Below are positions 1-9,441 of a stretch of 64,000 nt of DNA, piece by piece; the first letter of the stretch is position 1, and each line of letters starts with the position of its first letter. A model generated the notes under the pieces. That model was not told the DNA's origin and did no database searches. It saw nothing but the letters and a program-made list of their open reading frames with translations. Source of the stretch: Stenotrophomonas rhizophila (GTDB lineage: Bacteria; Pseudomonadota; Gammaproteobacteria; Xanthomonadales; Xanthomonadaceae); assembly GCF_000661955.1 (NCBI RefSeq), contig NZ_CP007597.1:2770984-2834983 (forward strand), in the 5' to 3' direction. The position numbers and the translations under genes were made by a program.

Positions 1-126
1 TGGTTGCACTGCTGTCATCTTGGATCGATGGAGTATTCAGTCGCGCCGGGACCGATCCTTCCTTCAATCCACTGACCATGCTCGCGACCATGGACAACCT
101 GCTCGCAGTTCTTCAAGGCACACACC

Positions 127-1311
127 GTGGCAGCGGAGATGTCTGAACGCATCGACGCCATCGACGCAGTCCGAGGGTTCGCGCTTGCAGGCATTCTTGT
201 GGTCAACAGCCTGGTCTTCGCCTCGACCTTCTATGGGACCGGTCTGTCCACGCCCGATGTGAGCTGGCTCGATACGCTCATCGGGGGCCTTGTCTCAGCA
301 GTGTTCGAGCTGAAGTTCTACCTGCTGTTCTCCTTTCTCTTCGGTTACTCCGTCACGTTGCAGATACGGTCTGCCGAGCGTTCCGGAACCCGCTTCATGC
401 CCCGCATGCTGCGCCGGCAGGCAGGACTTTTCGTCATCGGCGCGATACACGCGGTTTTGCTTTTCCACGGCGACATTCTGACCACCTATGCCGTTCTGGG
501 ACTGGTACTGCTGGCCCTGCGCAAACGCACTGATCGTTTTCTCACTACGCTTGCAGTGATCCTGACGGTCGCAACGGGCCTCCTATGGGCAGGAATTGCC
601 GTTTGGCAGGCCGGTCTGCCCGTACTGGACCAGACCGATATGGCGCGAAGCATGATCCTCGCTGCGGCAGAAAACTGGCGGGACAACCCCATGCAGATCA
701 TTGCCGGGCACCTCGCCGCGCTTGCGGACTTTCTGCCCCTCCTGCTGCTTCTGCAAGCGCCGACGGCACTTGCAATGTTCCTCCTGGGGTATGTGGCGGG
801 CCGCCATGAGATGTTCAAGCACTTGGAGACAGTGCGGCAGAACTGGGCTGGCCGCATCTATACGCTCGGGTGGCTTGTTGGCGTGCCCGGTGCCTTGGCA
901 TACGCATTGGGCTCGACGTTCTTTCCCGCCACCCACCTTGAAACCGCCGGTCTGGCGGTGTCCGTCGTGACTGCGCCATTGCTCTCCGCTGCCATGGCCC
1001 TTGGGGTTCTGGACCTGCTGTCGCGCCCTGCTGCGGCAGGGCTGCGCAGCCTGCTGGCTGCGGCAGGACGAATGGCGCTGACCAATTATCTGTTGCAATC
1101 GGTGCTCCTTGCCCTGGTGTTCCATGGCTATGGGCTTGGCCTTGTCAACCGCCTGTCGATGGTCCAGCTCGTTATCGTCGATGGTTTGATCTTCGCCATG
1201 CAATTGCTGGCGAGCACGTTCTGGCTTGCCCGCTTTCGCTATGGCCCACTGGAATGGCTGCTCAGAGCGCTCACACGGTTCTCGTTCACATCCACCAGCG
1301 CTGCGCAGTAG
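127..1311 (+). CDS. DUF418 (YeiB-type) inner-membrane protein
   Basis: Polytopic inner-membrane protein of about 394 residues, largely hydrophobic with around ten membrane segments. The N-terminal motif IDAVRGFALAGILVVNS and the C-terminal FRYGPLEWLLRALT block are typical of the DUF418/YeiB family (related to acyltransferase-3-like membrane proteins), whose biochemical role is not established. I chose the GTG at 127 because an AAGG lies 8 nt upstream; an in-frame ATG at 139 would remove four residues but has GGAG directly abutting it. It stands alone, with no evident operon partner in the window. Confidence 0.85.
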   Translation: MAAEMSERIDAIDAVRGFALAGILVVNSLVFASTFYGTGLSTPDVSWLDTLIGGLVSAVFELKFYLLFSFLFGYSVTLQIRSAERSGTRFMPRMLRRQAGLFVIGAIHAVLLFHGDILTTYAVLGLVLLALRKRTDRFLTTLAVILTVATGLLWAGIAVWQAGLPVLDQTDMARSMILAAAENWRDNPMQIIAGHLAALADFLPLLLLLQAPTALAMFLLGYVAGRHEMFKHLETVRQNWAGRIYTLGWLVGVPGALAYALGSTFFPATHLETAGLAVSVVTAPLLSAAMALGVLDLLSRPAAAGLRSLLAAAGRMALTNYLLQSVLLALVFHGYGLGLVNRLSMVQLVIVDGLIFAMQLLASTFWLARFRYGPLEWLLRALTRFSFTSTSAAQ

Positions 1312-1783
1312 CCCGGATGCGGCGGTCAGAATTTCCAGCGACGCCGTAAGCTGCCAAATCGCCACGGCAACGTTGCCTTGCACGTGTGCGTTGCTGTTCG
1401 GCGTCTACCTTGACCATGGCGTTGTGGTGGAGGCGGCAGCAACGCCGCCTGGAGAAGGAGACGCTGTACATGCCCAATATGGCCTGCAAGACCGGCTGAG
1501 CGCAGCGCCGCCCAAGCGGGCAAGTGGGCCATCAGGACGCATCTGGCTCTGTCTGCGCGGATTGTCGTGATCGGCGTCGTTGCGCGCTGCATCCATCGCA
1601 CTCCTGCGGATGCGTTCGGCGCGATCTGCATCACACCTTTGATCGTTCCAATCGCTGTTTCTCCAACCCGCGTCACATTGACGAGCGCTGCCGCGAACCA
1701 CTGCGCACTTCCACTGTCTACGCGGCGTTAGGTTCCGCCCCACGCGACCTGGCCAGCCCGGCCGGATGCACTGGAGGCGAGAC
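1312..1783. other. intergenic region without convincing gene (472 bp)
   Basis: No coding region of convincing composition is visible between the DUF418 gene and the TonB receptor. The one noteworthy item is a GAAGGAGA Shine-Dalgarno at about 1453-1460 followed by a nine-codon ORF (MPNMACKTG, 1470-1499). It could be a leader peptide, a relic or chance. Both strands carry only short overlapping ORFs with skewed composition. The TonB receptor promoter presumably lies here, but I cannot place it. Confidence 0.4.
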
Positions 1784-4700
1784 ATGCACCACCCGTTCCG
1801 CGCACGGATCCAACCGCGCAAGGCCCCCCTCTCCCTGTTGCTGGTGGCCCTGCTGTCGCCGCTGCCTGCGCTGGCGCAAAGCACGGTCGGGGACATCCTC
1901 GGCCATGTGCCCGGGGCCACCCAGGGCACCGTGCAGATCCGGCACCTGGACGCTGGCACCACGCGTGAGACCCGGATCAACCCTGACGGCCGCTTCCGCC
2001 TGCCGGCGCTGTCCACCGGCCAGTACGAGGTCCGCATCACCCGTGCCGACGGCAGCAGCGAGCAACGCCAGGTGACCGTGGTGGCAGGCCAGACCACGCA
2101 GGCGGACTTCGCCCGGGCGGCCACGCTGGAGACGGTCAAGGTGCGCGCCAGTGCCGCCGCCCCTATCGACCTGGGCAGCGTGGAAACGCGCACCACCTTC
2201 ACCGCCGAGCAGCTCAACACGTTGCCGGTGGCACGCGACATCACCAGCATTTCCCTGCTGACACCGGGCACCGTGGCCAGCAGCAGCTTCTTTGGCCCGG
2301 CCTCGTTCGGCGGCGCCTCGGCAGCTGAAAACAGCTACTACGTCAATGGCTTCAACGTCACCAATCTGTTCGACAGCCTGTCCTTCTCCGAGGTGCCGTT
2401 CCAGGCCATCGACCAGTTGGACGTGCAGACCGGTGGCTATGGCGCGCGCTACGGGTTCTCCACTGGCGGGGTGACCAGCGTCAACGTCAAGCGCGGCACC
2501 AACACCTGGAAAGGCGGCTTCAGCTGGACTACCGTGCCCTCTTCGCTGCGCGAGAATGCGCCGGACACGCTGCGCAGCGATGGCAGCATCCTGCGCTCGT
2601 ACGACAACAACAGCAGCTCCAGCGACGTGGCCAGCGCCTGGGCCGGTGGCCCGCTGATCGAGGACAAACTGTTCGTGTTCGCACTGGGCAGCCTGAGCCG
2701 CTCGGACAGCGTTACCTTCGGCGGCCGCACGGCCAGCGGCCCGCGTCGCGCCAGCGACCCGAACACCCCGGTACCGCCCGCCTCGCTGTCAGCGTCGGCG
2801 CAGGACTACCGCTCGCGCGACCCGTACTGGCTGTTGAAGCTGGACTGGTATCTCAACGACCGCAACCACCTGGAATACACCGGTTTCGACAACCGCCAAC
2901 GCTACCGCTACGACTACTACGACGCCGAGTACAGCAGCGACCGTCCCGATGCCGAGCCCGGCAAGCGCGACTATCGCGGCCGCAAGGAAGGTCGCGCCGG
3001 TGGCACCACCCATGTGTTCAAGTGGACCAGCCAGCTCACCGACGACCTCACCGCCAGCGTGCAGCATGGCCGCATGCGCAACCACACTGGCGAATACACG
3101 ATCAGCCCGGACGGAAAGCGCGGTGACTATGACGGCGACATCAACGCCCCCGAAGGTGAGTGCCCGTACGTGGTTGACCGTGTGCTCGGCAAACAGGTCG
3201 GGTGCGCGGTCGACAGCCAGCTGGGCCTGCGCAGCGGCAGCAACGAACGCCGCACCACCCAGGCCGATCTGGTCTGGCAGCTCGGCAACCACCAGCTCGG
3301 TGGCGGCTACAGCCAGGAAGACTGGACCTCGGTGCAAGGCAAGGCGTATTCCAGCGGCGCCTACTGGAACCTCTACGCGAACTACGCCCAGCGCATCAAC
3401 TTCCGCACCGGGGGCGCGATCGGCGTCAAGCAGGCGTCGTGGTACCTGGAAGACCACTGGCAGGTCACCGACCGGCTGATGCTGTACGCCGGGCTGCGCA
3501 ACGACTCGTTCGACAACCGCAACGGCAGCGGCGCCACGTTCGTCAAACAGGACAACATCTGGCAGCCACGGCTGGGCCTGTCGTGGGATCCCACCGGTGA
3601 CGGCGACAGCAAGCTGTATGCCTCGCTCGGCCGCTACTCGTTGCCGATCGCGGCCAACGTGGCACTGCGCGCGGCCACCGCCTCGTACTACACCATGGAC
3701 TACTTCACCTACGACGGCTATGACCCGGTGACCGGCAAGCCGAACATCACCGGCTCCTACCGCAACGGCAGTGCCGACGGCGTGGTCAACGGGGCCGATG
3801 GCAGCACACCCAACCCGCGTGCGGTCGCCTCACAGGGGCTCAAGCCGTATACCCAGGACGAACTCATCCTTGGCTACCAGCGGCAACTGCACTCAAGCAA
3901 CGACTGGGTGGATGGCTGGACCCTGGGCGCCAAGCTCACCCTGCGCCGGATCAACCAGGTGATCGATGACACCTGCGATTCCCGTGCGCTTTACAACGCC
4001 GCCAAGGCGGCCGGCTACGACGTCTCGCATTGGGACAGTGAGTGGGAAGTGCCCAGCGGCCTGCCCGGCTGCTGGCTATACAACCCGGGCAGCGACCTGG
4101 TGCTGGACATCGACGTGGACGGCGACGGCACGCCCGACAACATCCGCGTTCCCGGCGAGGACCTGGGGCCGAAGGCCAAGCGCCGCTACACCGCGTTGAC
4201 CTTGTCGGCGGAAAAACGCACCGAACGCTGGTATGCCAGCGCCAGTTACACCTGGGCCAAGCTGCACGGCAACTACGAAGGGTTGGTGAAGAGCACCAAC
4301 GGCCAGGATGACACCGGCACCACCTCGGACTTCGATTTCAAGGAGCTGTCCTACGGCGCCGACGGCTACCTGTTCAACGACCGTCGTCACAGCATCAAAC
4401 TGTTCGGCAGCTACCAGTTGAGCCCGGAGTGGCAGGTCGGCGCCAACCTGCTGGTGCAATCCGGCACGCCGATCAGCTGCCTGGGCGGCGGCAACGGCAC
4501 CTTCGGCACCGAATATGGCTATCGCGGGGTGTTCCACACCTGCAACGTGGGTGAGGACGATATCGCCAAGCTGGGCAGCAGTGGCCGTACGCCGTGGACG
4601 GCGACCTTCAACCCGAACGTGGTGTATTCGCCGGCCGCGCTGGCCGGGCTGAGCGTGCAGCTGTCGGTGATCAACCTGTTCAATTCGGTCAAGCCGGTGC

Positions 4701-4825
4701 AGGTCTACGAGACCGGCTATGACGTCAATGCGGCCGGCACGGTGACCGACTACTTCAACTACGGCAAGGCGCGCTACAACACCACCCCGCGTTACGCCCG
4801 GCTGCAGGTGCAGTACGACTGGTAA
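1784..4825 (+). CDS. Oar-like TonB-dependent outer-membrane receptor
   Basis: About 1013 residues. A signal peptide (residues 1-32, ending LPALAQ) is followed by a carboxypeptidase-regulatory-like beta-sandwich (about 35-115: GTVQIRHLDAG, STGQYEVRI), a plug domain (about 120-240, LNTLPVARDITSISLLTPG, VNGFNVTNL) and a large beta-barrel ending RYARLQVQYDW with the terminal aromatic residue expected for barrel insertion. This arrangement is that of Oar/OmpA-related TonB receptors, which import or secrete substrates across the outer membrane; the substrate cannot be read from sequence. The ATG at 1784 is preferred over 1766 because GGAGGCGAG precedes it and it opens the signal peptide directly. 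No partner gene follows. Confidence 0.9.
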   Translation: MHHPFRARIQPRKAPLSLLLVALLSPLPALAQSTVGDILGHVPGATQGTVQIRHLDAGTTRETRINPDGRFRLPALSTGQYEVRITRADGSSEQRQVTVVAGQTTQADFARAATLETVKVRASAAAPIDLGSVETRTTFTAEQLNTLPVARDITSISLLTPGTVASSSFFGPASFGGASAAENSYYVNGFNVTNLFDSLSFSEVPFQAIDQLDVQTGGYGARYGFSTGGVTSVNVKRGTNTWKGGFSWTTVPSSLRENAPDTLRSDGSILRSYDNNSSSSDVASAWAGGPLIEDKLFVFALGSLSRSDSVTFGGRTASGPRRASDPNTPVPPASLSASAQDYRSRDPYWLLKLDWYLNDRNHLEYTGFDNRQRYRYDYYDAEYSSDRPDAEPGKRDYRGRKEGRAGGTTHVFKWTSQLTDDLTASVQHGRMRNHTGEYTISPDGKRGDYDGDINAPEGECPYVVDRVLGKQVGCAVDSQLGLRSGSNERRTTQADLVWQLGNHQLGGGYSQEDWTSVQGKAYSSGAYWNLYANYAQRINFRTGGAIGVKQASWYLEDHWQVTDRLMLYAGLRNDSFDNRNGSGATFVKQDNIWQPRLGLSWDPTGDGDSKLYASLGRYSLPIAANVALRAATASYYTMDYFTYDGYDPVTGKPNITGSYRNGSADGVVNGADGSTPNPRAVASQGLKPYTQDELILGYQRQLHSSNDWVDGWTLGAKLTLRRINQVIDDTCDSRALYNAAKAAGYDVSHWDSEWEVPSGLPGCWLYNPGSDLVLDIDVDGDGTPDNIRVPGEDLGPKAKRRYTALTLSAEKRTERWYASASYTWAKLHGNYEGLVKSTNGQDDTGTTSDFDFKELSYGADGYLFNDRRHSIKLFGSYQLSPEWQVGANLLVQSGTPISCLGGGNGTFGTEYGYRGVFHTCNVGEDDIAKLGSSGRTPWTATFNPNVVYSPAALAGLSVQLSVINLFNSVKPVQVYETGYDVNAAGTVTDYFNYGKARYNTTPRYARLQVQYDW

Positions 4826-4851
4826 GAGCCGCGCAGGCGGATGGGTTGATG

Positions 4852-5143
4852 GCGTACCGGCCAACGGCCGGTACCTACCCACCGCCGGTAGTGCCGACCG
4901 TTGGTCGGCACGGGTCCGCGAACGGGCCGACGTTTTCATGGCGTACCGGCCAACGGCCGGTACCTACCCACCGCCGGTAGGTGCCGACCGTTGGTCGGCA
5001 CGGGCCCGCGAACGGGCGGACGTGTTCATGGCGTACCGGCCAACGGCCGGTGCCTATCCACCGCCGGTAGTGCCGACCGTTGGTCGGCACAAGCCCGCGA
5101 ACGGGCGGACGTGTTCATGGCGTACCGGCCAACGGCCGGTACC
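4852..5143. repeat. Tandem array of about 89-bp units, each with two REP palindromes
   Basis: Units begin at 4852, 4941, 5031 and 5120 (spacing 89, 90, 89), the last being partial. Each full unit carries a GTACCGGCC..GGCCGGTAC palindrome and, 20 nt on, a GGTAG-headed GTGCCGACC-GTT-GGTCGGCAC hairpin, then a linker containing CGAACGGGC and TTCATGGC. The hairpins match the SMAG (GTAG-headed REP) style of Stenotrophomonas. The array sits between convergent genes. Confidence 0.9.
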
Positions 5144-5146
5144 CAC

Positions 5147-5176
5147 AAAAATGCCGCCTGCAAGGGCGGCATTTTT
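5147..5176. terminator. Bidirectional rho-independent terminator
   Basis: Perfect stem AAAAATGCCGCC / GGCGGCATTTTT with a six-base loop. It lies between the rightward TonB receptor with its repeat array and the leftward OmpA-like gene, and the A and T tracts on either side let it serve both. Confidence 0.85.
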
Positions 5177-5218
5177 GCTCCGGCCGGTGACCGGAGCCGT
5201 AACGCTGCGCGTTACGCG

Positions 5219-5914
5219 TTATTGACGAAGCGGAATCACCCGGATTTCCACGCGGCGGTTCTGCGCGCGACCAGCGTCGGTGCTGTTGTCGGCGATCGGG
5301 TAAGCCTTGCCGGCACCCAGCGTTTCGATACGGGCTCCCTGCACGCCCTGGGCGGTCAGGTAGGCGGCCACCGAATCGGCACGCTCCTTGGACAGGCGAT
5401 TGTTGACCGCGTCGCTGCCGATGCTGTCGGTATGGCCCACCACCTCGATCATGGTCTGGTTGTACTCGGCCAAGGTGCTGGCCACGCCATTGAGCGAGCC
5501 GTAGAACTGCGGCTTCAGCGTGGACTTGCCGAAATCGAAGGTGATGCCATCCGGCAGGTTCAGGGTCAGGTTGTCGCCATCGCGGGACACGTCGATACCG
5601 GTGTTGGCGGTACGCTCGCGCAGGGCGCGTTCCTGGCGGTCCTGGTACTGGCCGATGGCCGCCCCGCTGAGCGCGCCGATACCGGCACCAATCATCGCGT
5701 GCTGGCGGCGCTCGGTGGCGCTGTTGCCACTGAGCAGGCCGGCGGCCACGCCCACGGCAGTACCGATCAGCGCGTTGCGGCCGGTCTTGTTCTGCTGCTG
5801 GGTGGGGTTGCCGTACTGATCGGACTGGGTATACGAGCCGCCGGTGGCGCAGGCCGTCAAAGCAGCGGCGGTCATCAGGGCCAGGGCCACGTTACGGGTT
5901 GCGGGTCGAATCAT
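5219..5914 (-). CDS. OmpA-family lipoprotein with glycine-zipper segment (YiaD-like)
   Basis: 231 residues. The signal sequence ends in a lipobox LTAC near residue 20, so the mature protein should be lipid-anchored. A glycine-rich segment follows (about 50-95: IGTAVGVAAGLLSGN, MIGAGIGALSGAAIG), as in YiaD/YMGG-type glycine-zipper proteins. The C-terminal OmpA/MotB peptidoglycan-binding domain (about 120-231) contains TMIEVVGHTDSIGSD, NNRLSKERADSVAAYL and QNRRVEIRV. It probably tethers the outer membrane to peptidoglycan. The start at 5914 is preceded by AAGGAGAACACC. Monocistronic; a terminator lies just downstream. Confidence 0.92.
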   Translation of the reverse strand: MIRPATRNVALALMTAAALTACATGGSYTQSDQYGNPTQQQNKTGRNALIGTAVGVAAGLLSGNSATERRQHAMIGAGIGALSGAAIGQYQDRQERALRERTANTGIDVSRDGDNLTLNLPDGITFDFGKSTLKPQFYGSLNGVASTLAEYNQTMIEVVGHTDSIGSDAVNNRLSKERADSVAAYLTAQGVQGARIETLGAGKAYPIADNSTDAGRAQNRRVEIRVIPLRQ

Positions 5915-6050
5915 GGTGTTCTCCTTGGTTACCGGTCTACCGGCGTGCGAGCGCCCAAAGAATAAACACGCAGACGCGATGCCGGCATGACGATGCAAAA
6001 CCCTGCGGGCTCCCCGTTCAGCTTTCTGAGCGGCGCCCGCGCGGCCGGGT

Positions 6051-7460
6051 TTACACGGTGTGACGGTAAGCAGCCAGCGCGGCATCCCGCCCCGCCGCGA
6101 GGTCCACCAATGGCAGGGTGGGATAGGTCGGCGCGTGCTCGGCCAGCAGGTGCGGGTGCTGCCACGGCGCAAAGCGGGCCTTCAGCGGCAGGGGGGCCAG
6201 CTCGGGCACCCACCGGGTGATGTAGCGCGCCTGCGGGTCGAACTTCTCCGACTGGGTGACCGGATTGAAGATACGGAAGTACGGCGCGGCGTCGGCACCG
6301 GTACCGGCCACCCATTGCCAGCCCATGGTGTTGTTGGCCAGATCGGCATCCACCAGGGTGTCCCAGAACCAGCGCGCGCCTTCGCGCCAGTGCTGGCGCA
6401 GGTGCTTGCACAGGAAGCTGGCCACCAGCATGCGCACGCGGTTGTGCATGTAGCCGGTGGCCCACAGTTCGCGCATGCCCGCATCGATGATCGGAATGCC
6501 GGTGCGGCCCTGCTGCCACGCCTGCAGCTGTGCGGCGTTGGGCGGCGCCCAGCGGAACCCGTCGAAACGCGGATTGAGGTTGTGGTCCGGGGTCTGCGGA
6601 AAGTGGTGCAGCAGGTGGTAGGAGAACTCGCGCCAGCCCAGCTCGCGGATGTAACCGTCGATGTCGGCGTCACGGCTGGCACTGCGTTCGTCCTGCAGCC
6701 GGCGCACGATCTGCCAGGGCGCGATCTCGCCGAAATGCAGGTGCGGCGACAGCAGCGAGGTGCCCACCCGGTCGGGCAGGTCACGCTGCTGGCGATACCC
6801 GTTGAGCGCGCCGTCGATGAACACCGTCAGCGCCTCGTGCGCGCCGGCCTCACCGGGCTGCCAGTGGTCCCAGAACTGCGCGTCCCAGGGCAGCGGCGCG
6901 GCCAGCTGCAGCGCGTCCAGTGCAACGCCCTGCACCGCGTGCGCCGGCAAGGTCGCCGGCGGCGGCGTGGGGGCCGGCAGCTGCAGGCGGGTCAGTGCGT
7001 TGCGCCAGAACGGGGTAAATACCTTGTACGGGTTGCCCTGGAGCGTTGCGATATCCCACGGCTCCAGCAGCAGGCTGCCGTTGTGGCTTTCGGCGTTGAT
7101 GCCCTGCTCGCGCAGCGCGCGCTTGATGGCCGCATCACGCGGTTGGGTGGCCGGCTCGTATTTGCGGTTCCAGTACACGGCCACCGCCCCGGTCTGCGCG
7201 ATCAGGCGCTCCAGCTCGGCGTGGCTGTCGCCCTGGCACAGCAGCAGCGCCGAGCCGCGCGCACGCAGGTCGGCGTCCAGCGCCGCCAGCGACCGGTGCA
7301 GCCAGGCATTGGAGGCCCCGCCCGGGGCCCAATCACCCTCTTCGTGCGGCGCATGGATGTAGACCGGTACCGGCAGATGGCCAGCATCCAGCGCGGCCTG
7401 CAGGGCCGGGTTGTCCTGCAGCCGCAGATCACGGCGAAACCACACCAGCGCTACCGTCAC
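6051..7460 (-). CDS. phrB: Deoxyribodipyrimidine photolyase
   Basis: CPD photolyase that uses FADH- and blue light to split cyclobutane pyrimidine dimers. The N-terminal antenna domain opens VALVWFRRDLRLQDNPAL; the C-terminal FAD domain shows LSPHLHFGEIAPWQI, GIPIIDAGMRELWATGYMHNR, and DLANNTMGWQWVAGTGADA, all class I photolyase signatures. Starting from GTG 7460 (MTVALVWFRRDL) gives 469 residues, the usual family length; reading further upstream adds a segment with no photolyase similarity. The start lies about 140 bp from the divergent SUKH-type gene, so the two share a promoter region. Confidence 0.93.
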   Translation of the reverse strand: MTVALVWFRRDLRLQDNPALQAALDAGHLPVPVYIHAPHEEGDWAPGGASNAWLHRSLAALDADLRARGSALLLCQGDSHAELERLIAQTGAVAVYWNRKYEPATQPRDAAIKRALREQGINAESHNGSLLLEPWDIATLQGNPYKVFTPFWRNALTRLQLPAPTPPPATLPAHAVQGVALDALQLAAPLPWDAQFWDHWQPGEAGAHEALTVFIDGALNGYRQQRDLPDRVGTSLLSPHLHFGEIAPWQIVRRLQDERSASRDADIDGYIRELGWREFSYHLLHHFPQTPDHNLNPRFDGFRWAPPNAAQLQAWQQGRTGIPIIDAGMRELWATGYMHNRVRMLVASFLCKHLRQHWREGARWFWDTLVDADLANNTMGWQWVAGTGADAAPYFRIFNPVTQSEKFDPQARYITRWVPELAPLPLKARFAPWQHPHLLAEHAPTYPTLPLVDLAAGRDAALAAYRHTV

Positions 7461-7601
7461 AACCACCACCCAGGCGAAAAAACCGTGGCCATGATAGCCA
7501 GCCGCGGTGAAGAACACGCACTGGCCCGGCGCCACACCGGGTTTGTGCGCCGCCTCGATGCTGGCTAGTCTTCGCAGTCCCGCCCCGGATGGACCCGCAC
7601 C

Positions 7602-8180
7602 ATGCACGCACTGCACGCTTCGTTTGCCCGCTTCGGCCCGCTGAAGGCGCAATCGACCGACCTGTGGCAAGGCGACATCGCACTGCCGTCAGCGCTCGCC
7701 GCGTTCTATACGCAGGTTGGTTCGTGGGGCGAGACCGTGCATGCCAGCGTCGGCCCGGTCGGCATCAGCGTGCCCGGAGTCAACGTCGCGTTCCCGCCGC
7801 TGCACCGTTTGTGGGCGCTGCAGGCAGGCTATCGCTGGGAAGGCGACGCCGGGGCGCGCATCGCGGAGTGGCCCGAACAGTGGCTGGTGATCGCCGACCA
7901 GAACGCGGACCCGTTCATCCTTGACCTCGACAGTGGCCAGGTGCTGTTTGCCTTCCACGGGGCGGGTACGTGGGAGGCAACGGTGCTCACCGAGGACCTG
8001 CCCACCTTCGTCGCCGTCCTTGCAGCCGTTGGCACGGTGTACCTGGAGGCCGGCGACGACCTGGAAGACGACGACGGCGAGCTTCGCCCGGCGCATCGCG
8101 ACGCGGCCCTGAAGGCAGCGGCGGCCGTGCTGGGCGATGACGAGGCGGCGGACACCTTCTTCGAGACGCTGGAGTGGTGA
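7602..8180 (+). CDS. SMI1/KNR4 (SUKH) family protein
   Basis: 192 residues. The pattern LPSALAAFYTQVGSW near the N-terminus, WPEQWLVIADQNADPFILDLDSG in the middle and VLFAFHGAGTWEATVLTEDLPTFVAVL later is characteristic of the SMI1/KNR4 fold. In bacteria SUKH proteins often act as immunity proteins against contact-dependent or polymorphic toxins, but many are solitary with unknown function. No toxin gene is adjacent here, so an immunity role is only a family-level possibility. The C-terminus is acidic (GDDLEDDDGEL). Divergent from the photolyase. Confidence 0.7.
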   Translation: MHALHASFARFGPLKAQSTDLWQGDIALPSALAAFYTQVGSWGETVHASVGPVGISVPGVNVAFPPLHRLWALQAGYRWEGDAGARIAEWPEQWLVIADQNADPFILDLDSGQVLFAFHGAGTWEATVLTEDLPTFVAVLAAVGTVYLEAGDDLEDDDGELRPAHRDAALKAAAAVLGDDEAADTFFETLEW

Positions 8181-8361
8181 CGCCGGCAGGCGGCGGTGGG
8201 CACCAGGGCACGTCCTTCGCACGGCAGCCATGCGCCGTGCACCGGCCTTGCACGCGGCGGCGTTCAAGGTGGCTGCATGCAATGCCCAAGCCGGCTGCTG
8301 CCAGGGCGTAACCCACGGTCACCCCAGCCGGCACTTCCTCCCGTTGCCAGGATGCCGCCTC

Positions 8362-9435
8362 ATGACCCCGTTCGCGCCCGCCGTTGCCTACTCGCCCGAC
8401 GTTGAACAGCGCGCGCCGGACGAAGCAGAGACCATCGCCGCCCTGGCCAAGGTGTTCACCGATATGGCCCGCACCGTGGCCGACCATGACGGTCATGCGC
8501 ATCGGGCGGTGCATGCCAAGGGTCATGCACTGCTGCGCGCACGCTTCCAGGTAGCACACGACCTGCCCGCCGACCTTGCCCATGGGCTGTTCGCCCGCCC
8601 CGGCGCGTATGACGCGCTGGTGCGGCTGTCGTCACCGCCGGCCGAACAGCTGCCGGACAGCGTTTCCACCCCGCGCGCGATGGCCGTAAAGATTCTGGGC
8701 GTGCAGGGCGCGCGCGTGGAAGGCGGCGATGAGCAGCACAGCCAGGATTTCCTGATGGTCAACGGACCGGCGTTCAGTACGCCGGGCGTGCAGGGTTTCC
8801 TGCGCGCGGCGAAACTGCTGGCGGCCACCACCGAGCGCATGCCGCGCACCAAGCAGGTGCTGTCGGCCACGTTGCGCGGTGCCGAAGCGGTGCTGGAAGC
8901 AGTGGGCGGGCAAAGCGCCACCTTGAAGGCCTTGGGCGGCGAGCCACAGCATCATCCGCTGGGCGAAACCTTCTTTACCCAGGTGCCGTTCCTGTACGGC
9001 CCGTACATGGCCAAGTTTTCGTGGGTGCCGGTGTCACCTGCCCTGCTGGCGCTGCGTGGACAGCCACTGCCCTCCGGCGCCGATGCCCAGCGCGATGCCA
9101 TCGCCGCATTCTTCGCCGACCTGGCCGCCCCGGTGATGTGGGAGCTGCGCGTGCAGTTGTGCCGCGACCTGGCGCAGATGCCCATCGAGGATGCCTCCGT
9201 GGCCTGGCCAGAAGGCCTCAGCCCGTTCCTGCCGGTGGGGCAGTTGTCGATCGGCGCACAGCCGGCATGGAGCGCCGATGCGGAAGCGCGCGAAGATGCC
9301 CTGGCCTTCGCACCCTGGCACGCGCTTGCTGCGCACCGCCCGCTGGGCAGCCTCAACCGCGCACGCCGGGTGGTGATGGCGGCATCGCGGCAGTTCCGTT
9401 CCCGGTTCAACCGCTGCCCGATCCACGAACCGTGA
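8362..9435 (+). CDS. Catalase-like heme protein without the usual proximal tyrosine
   Basis: 357 residues from ATG 8362. It shows the catalase-fold N-terminal portion (distal-side AHRAVHAKGHALLRARF near residue 50, followed by RPGAYDALVRLSS and STPRAMAVKILG), QDFLMVNGPAFST, and a C-terminal WELRVQLCRDLAQMPIEDAS block. Where true catalases have the heme-ligating tyrosine (R-x-x-S-Y-x-D-T-Q) this protein reads FAPWHALAAHRPLGSLNRARR, as in the short catalase-related family. It may therefore be a peroxidase or a fatty-acid hydroperoxide enzyme rather than a catalase. Its 3-prime neighbour is a leftward membrane protein, then an ECF sigma gene. Start supported by a modest AGGATG upstream. Confidence 0.8.
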   Translation: MTPFAPAVAYSPDVEQRAPDEAETIAALAKVFTDMARTVADHDGHAHRAVHAKGHALLRARFQVAHDLPADLAHGLFARPGAYDALVRLSSPPAEQLPDSVSTPRAMAVKILGVQGARVEGGDEQHSQDFLMVNGPAFSTPGVQGFLRAAKLLAATTERMPRTKQVLSATLRGAEAVLEAVGGQSATLKALGGEPQHHPLGETFFTQVPFLYGPYMAKFSWVPVSPALLALRGQPLPSGADAQRDAIAAFFADLAAPVMWELRVQLCRDLAQMPIEDASVAWPEGLSPFLPVGQLSIGAQPAWSADAEAREDALAFAPWHALAAHRPLGSLNRARRVVMAASRQFRSRFNRCPIHEP

Positions 9436-9441
9436 CCGCCC

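Noticed and set aside
4852..5143. Possible CRISPR array
   Set aside because: The units are nearly identical throughout, with no unique spacers, and consist of REP-type hairpins.
7461..7670. N-terminal extension of the photolyase
   Set aside because: Extra residues lack photolyase similarity and run through the promoter region shared with the divergent gene; GTG 7460 gives normal length.
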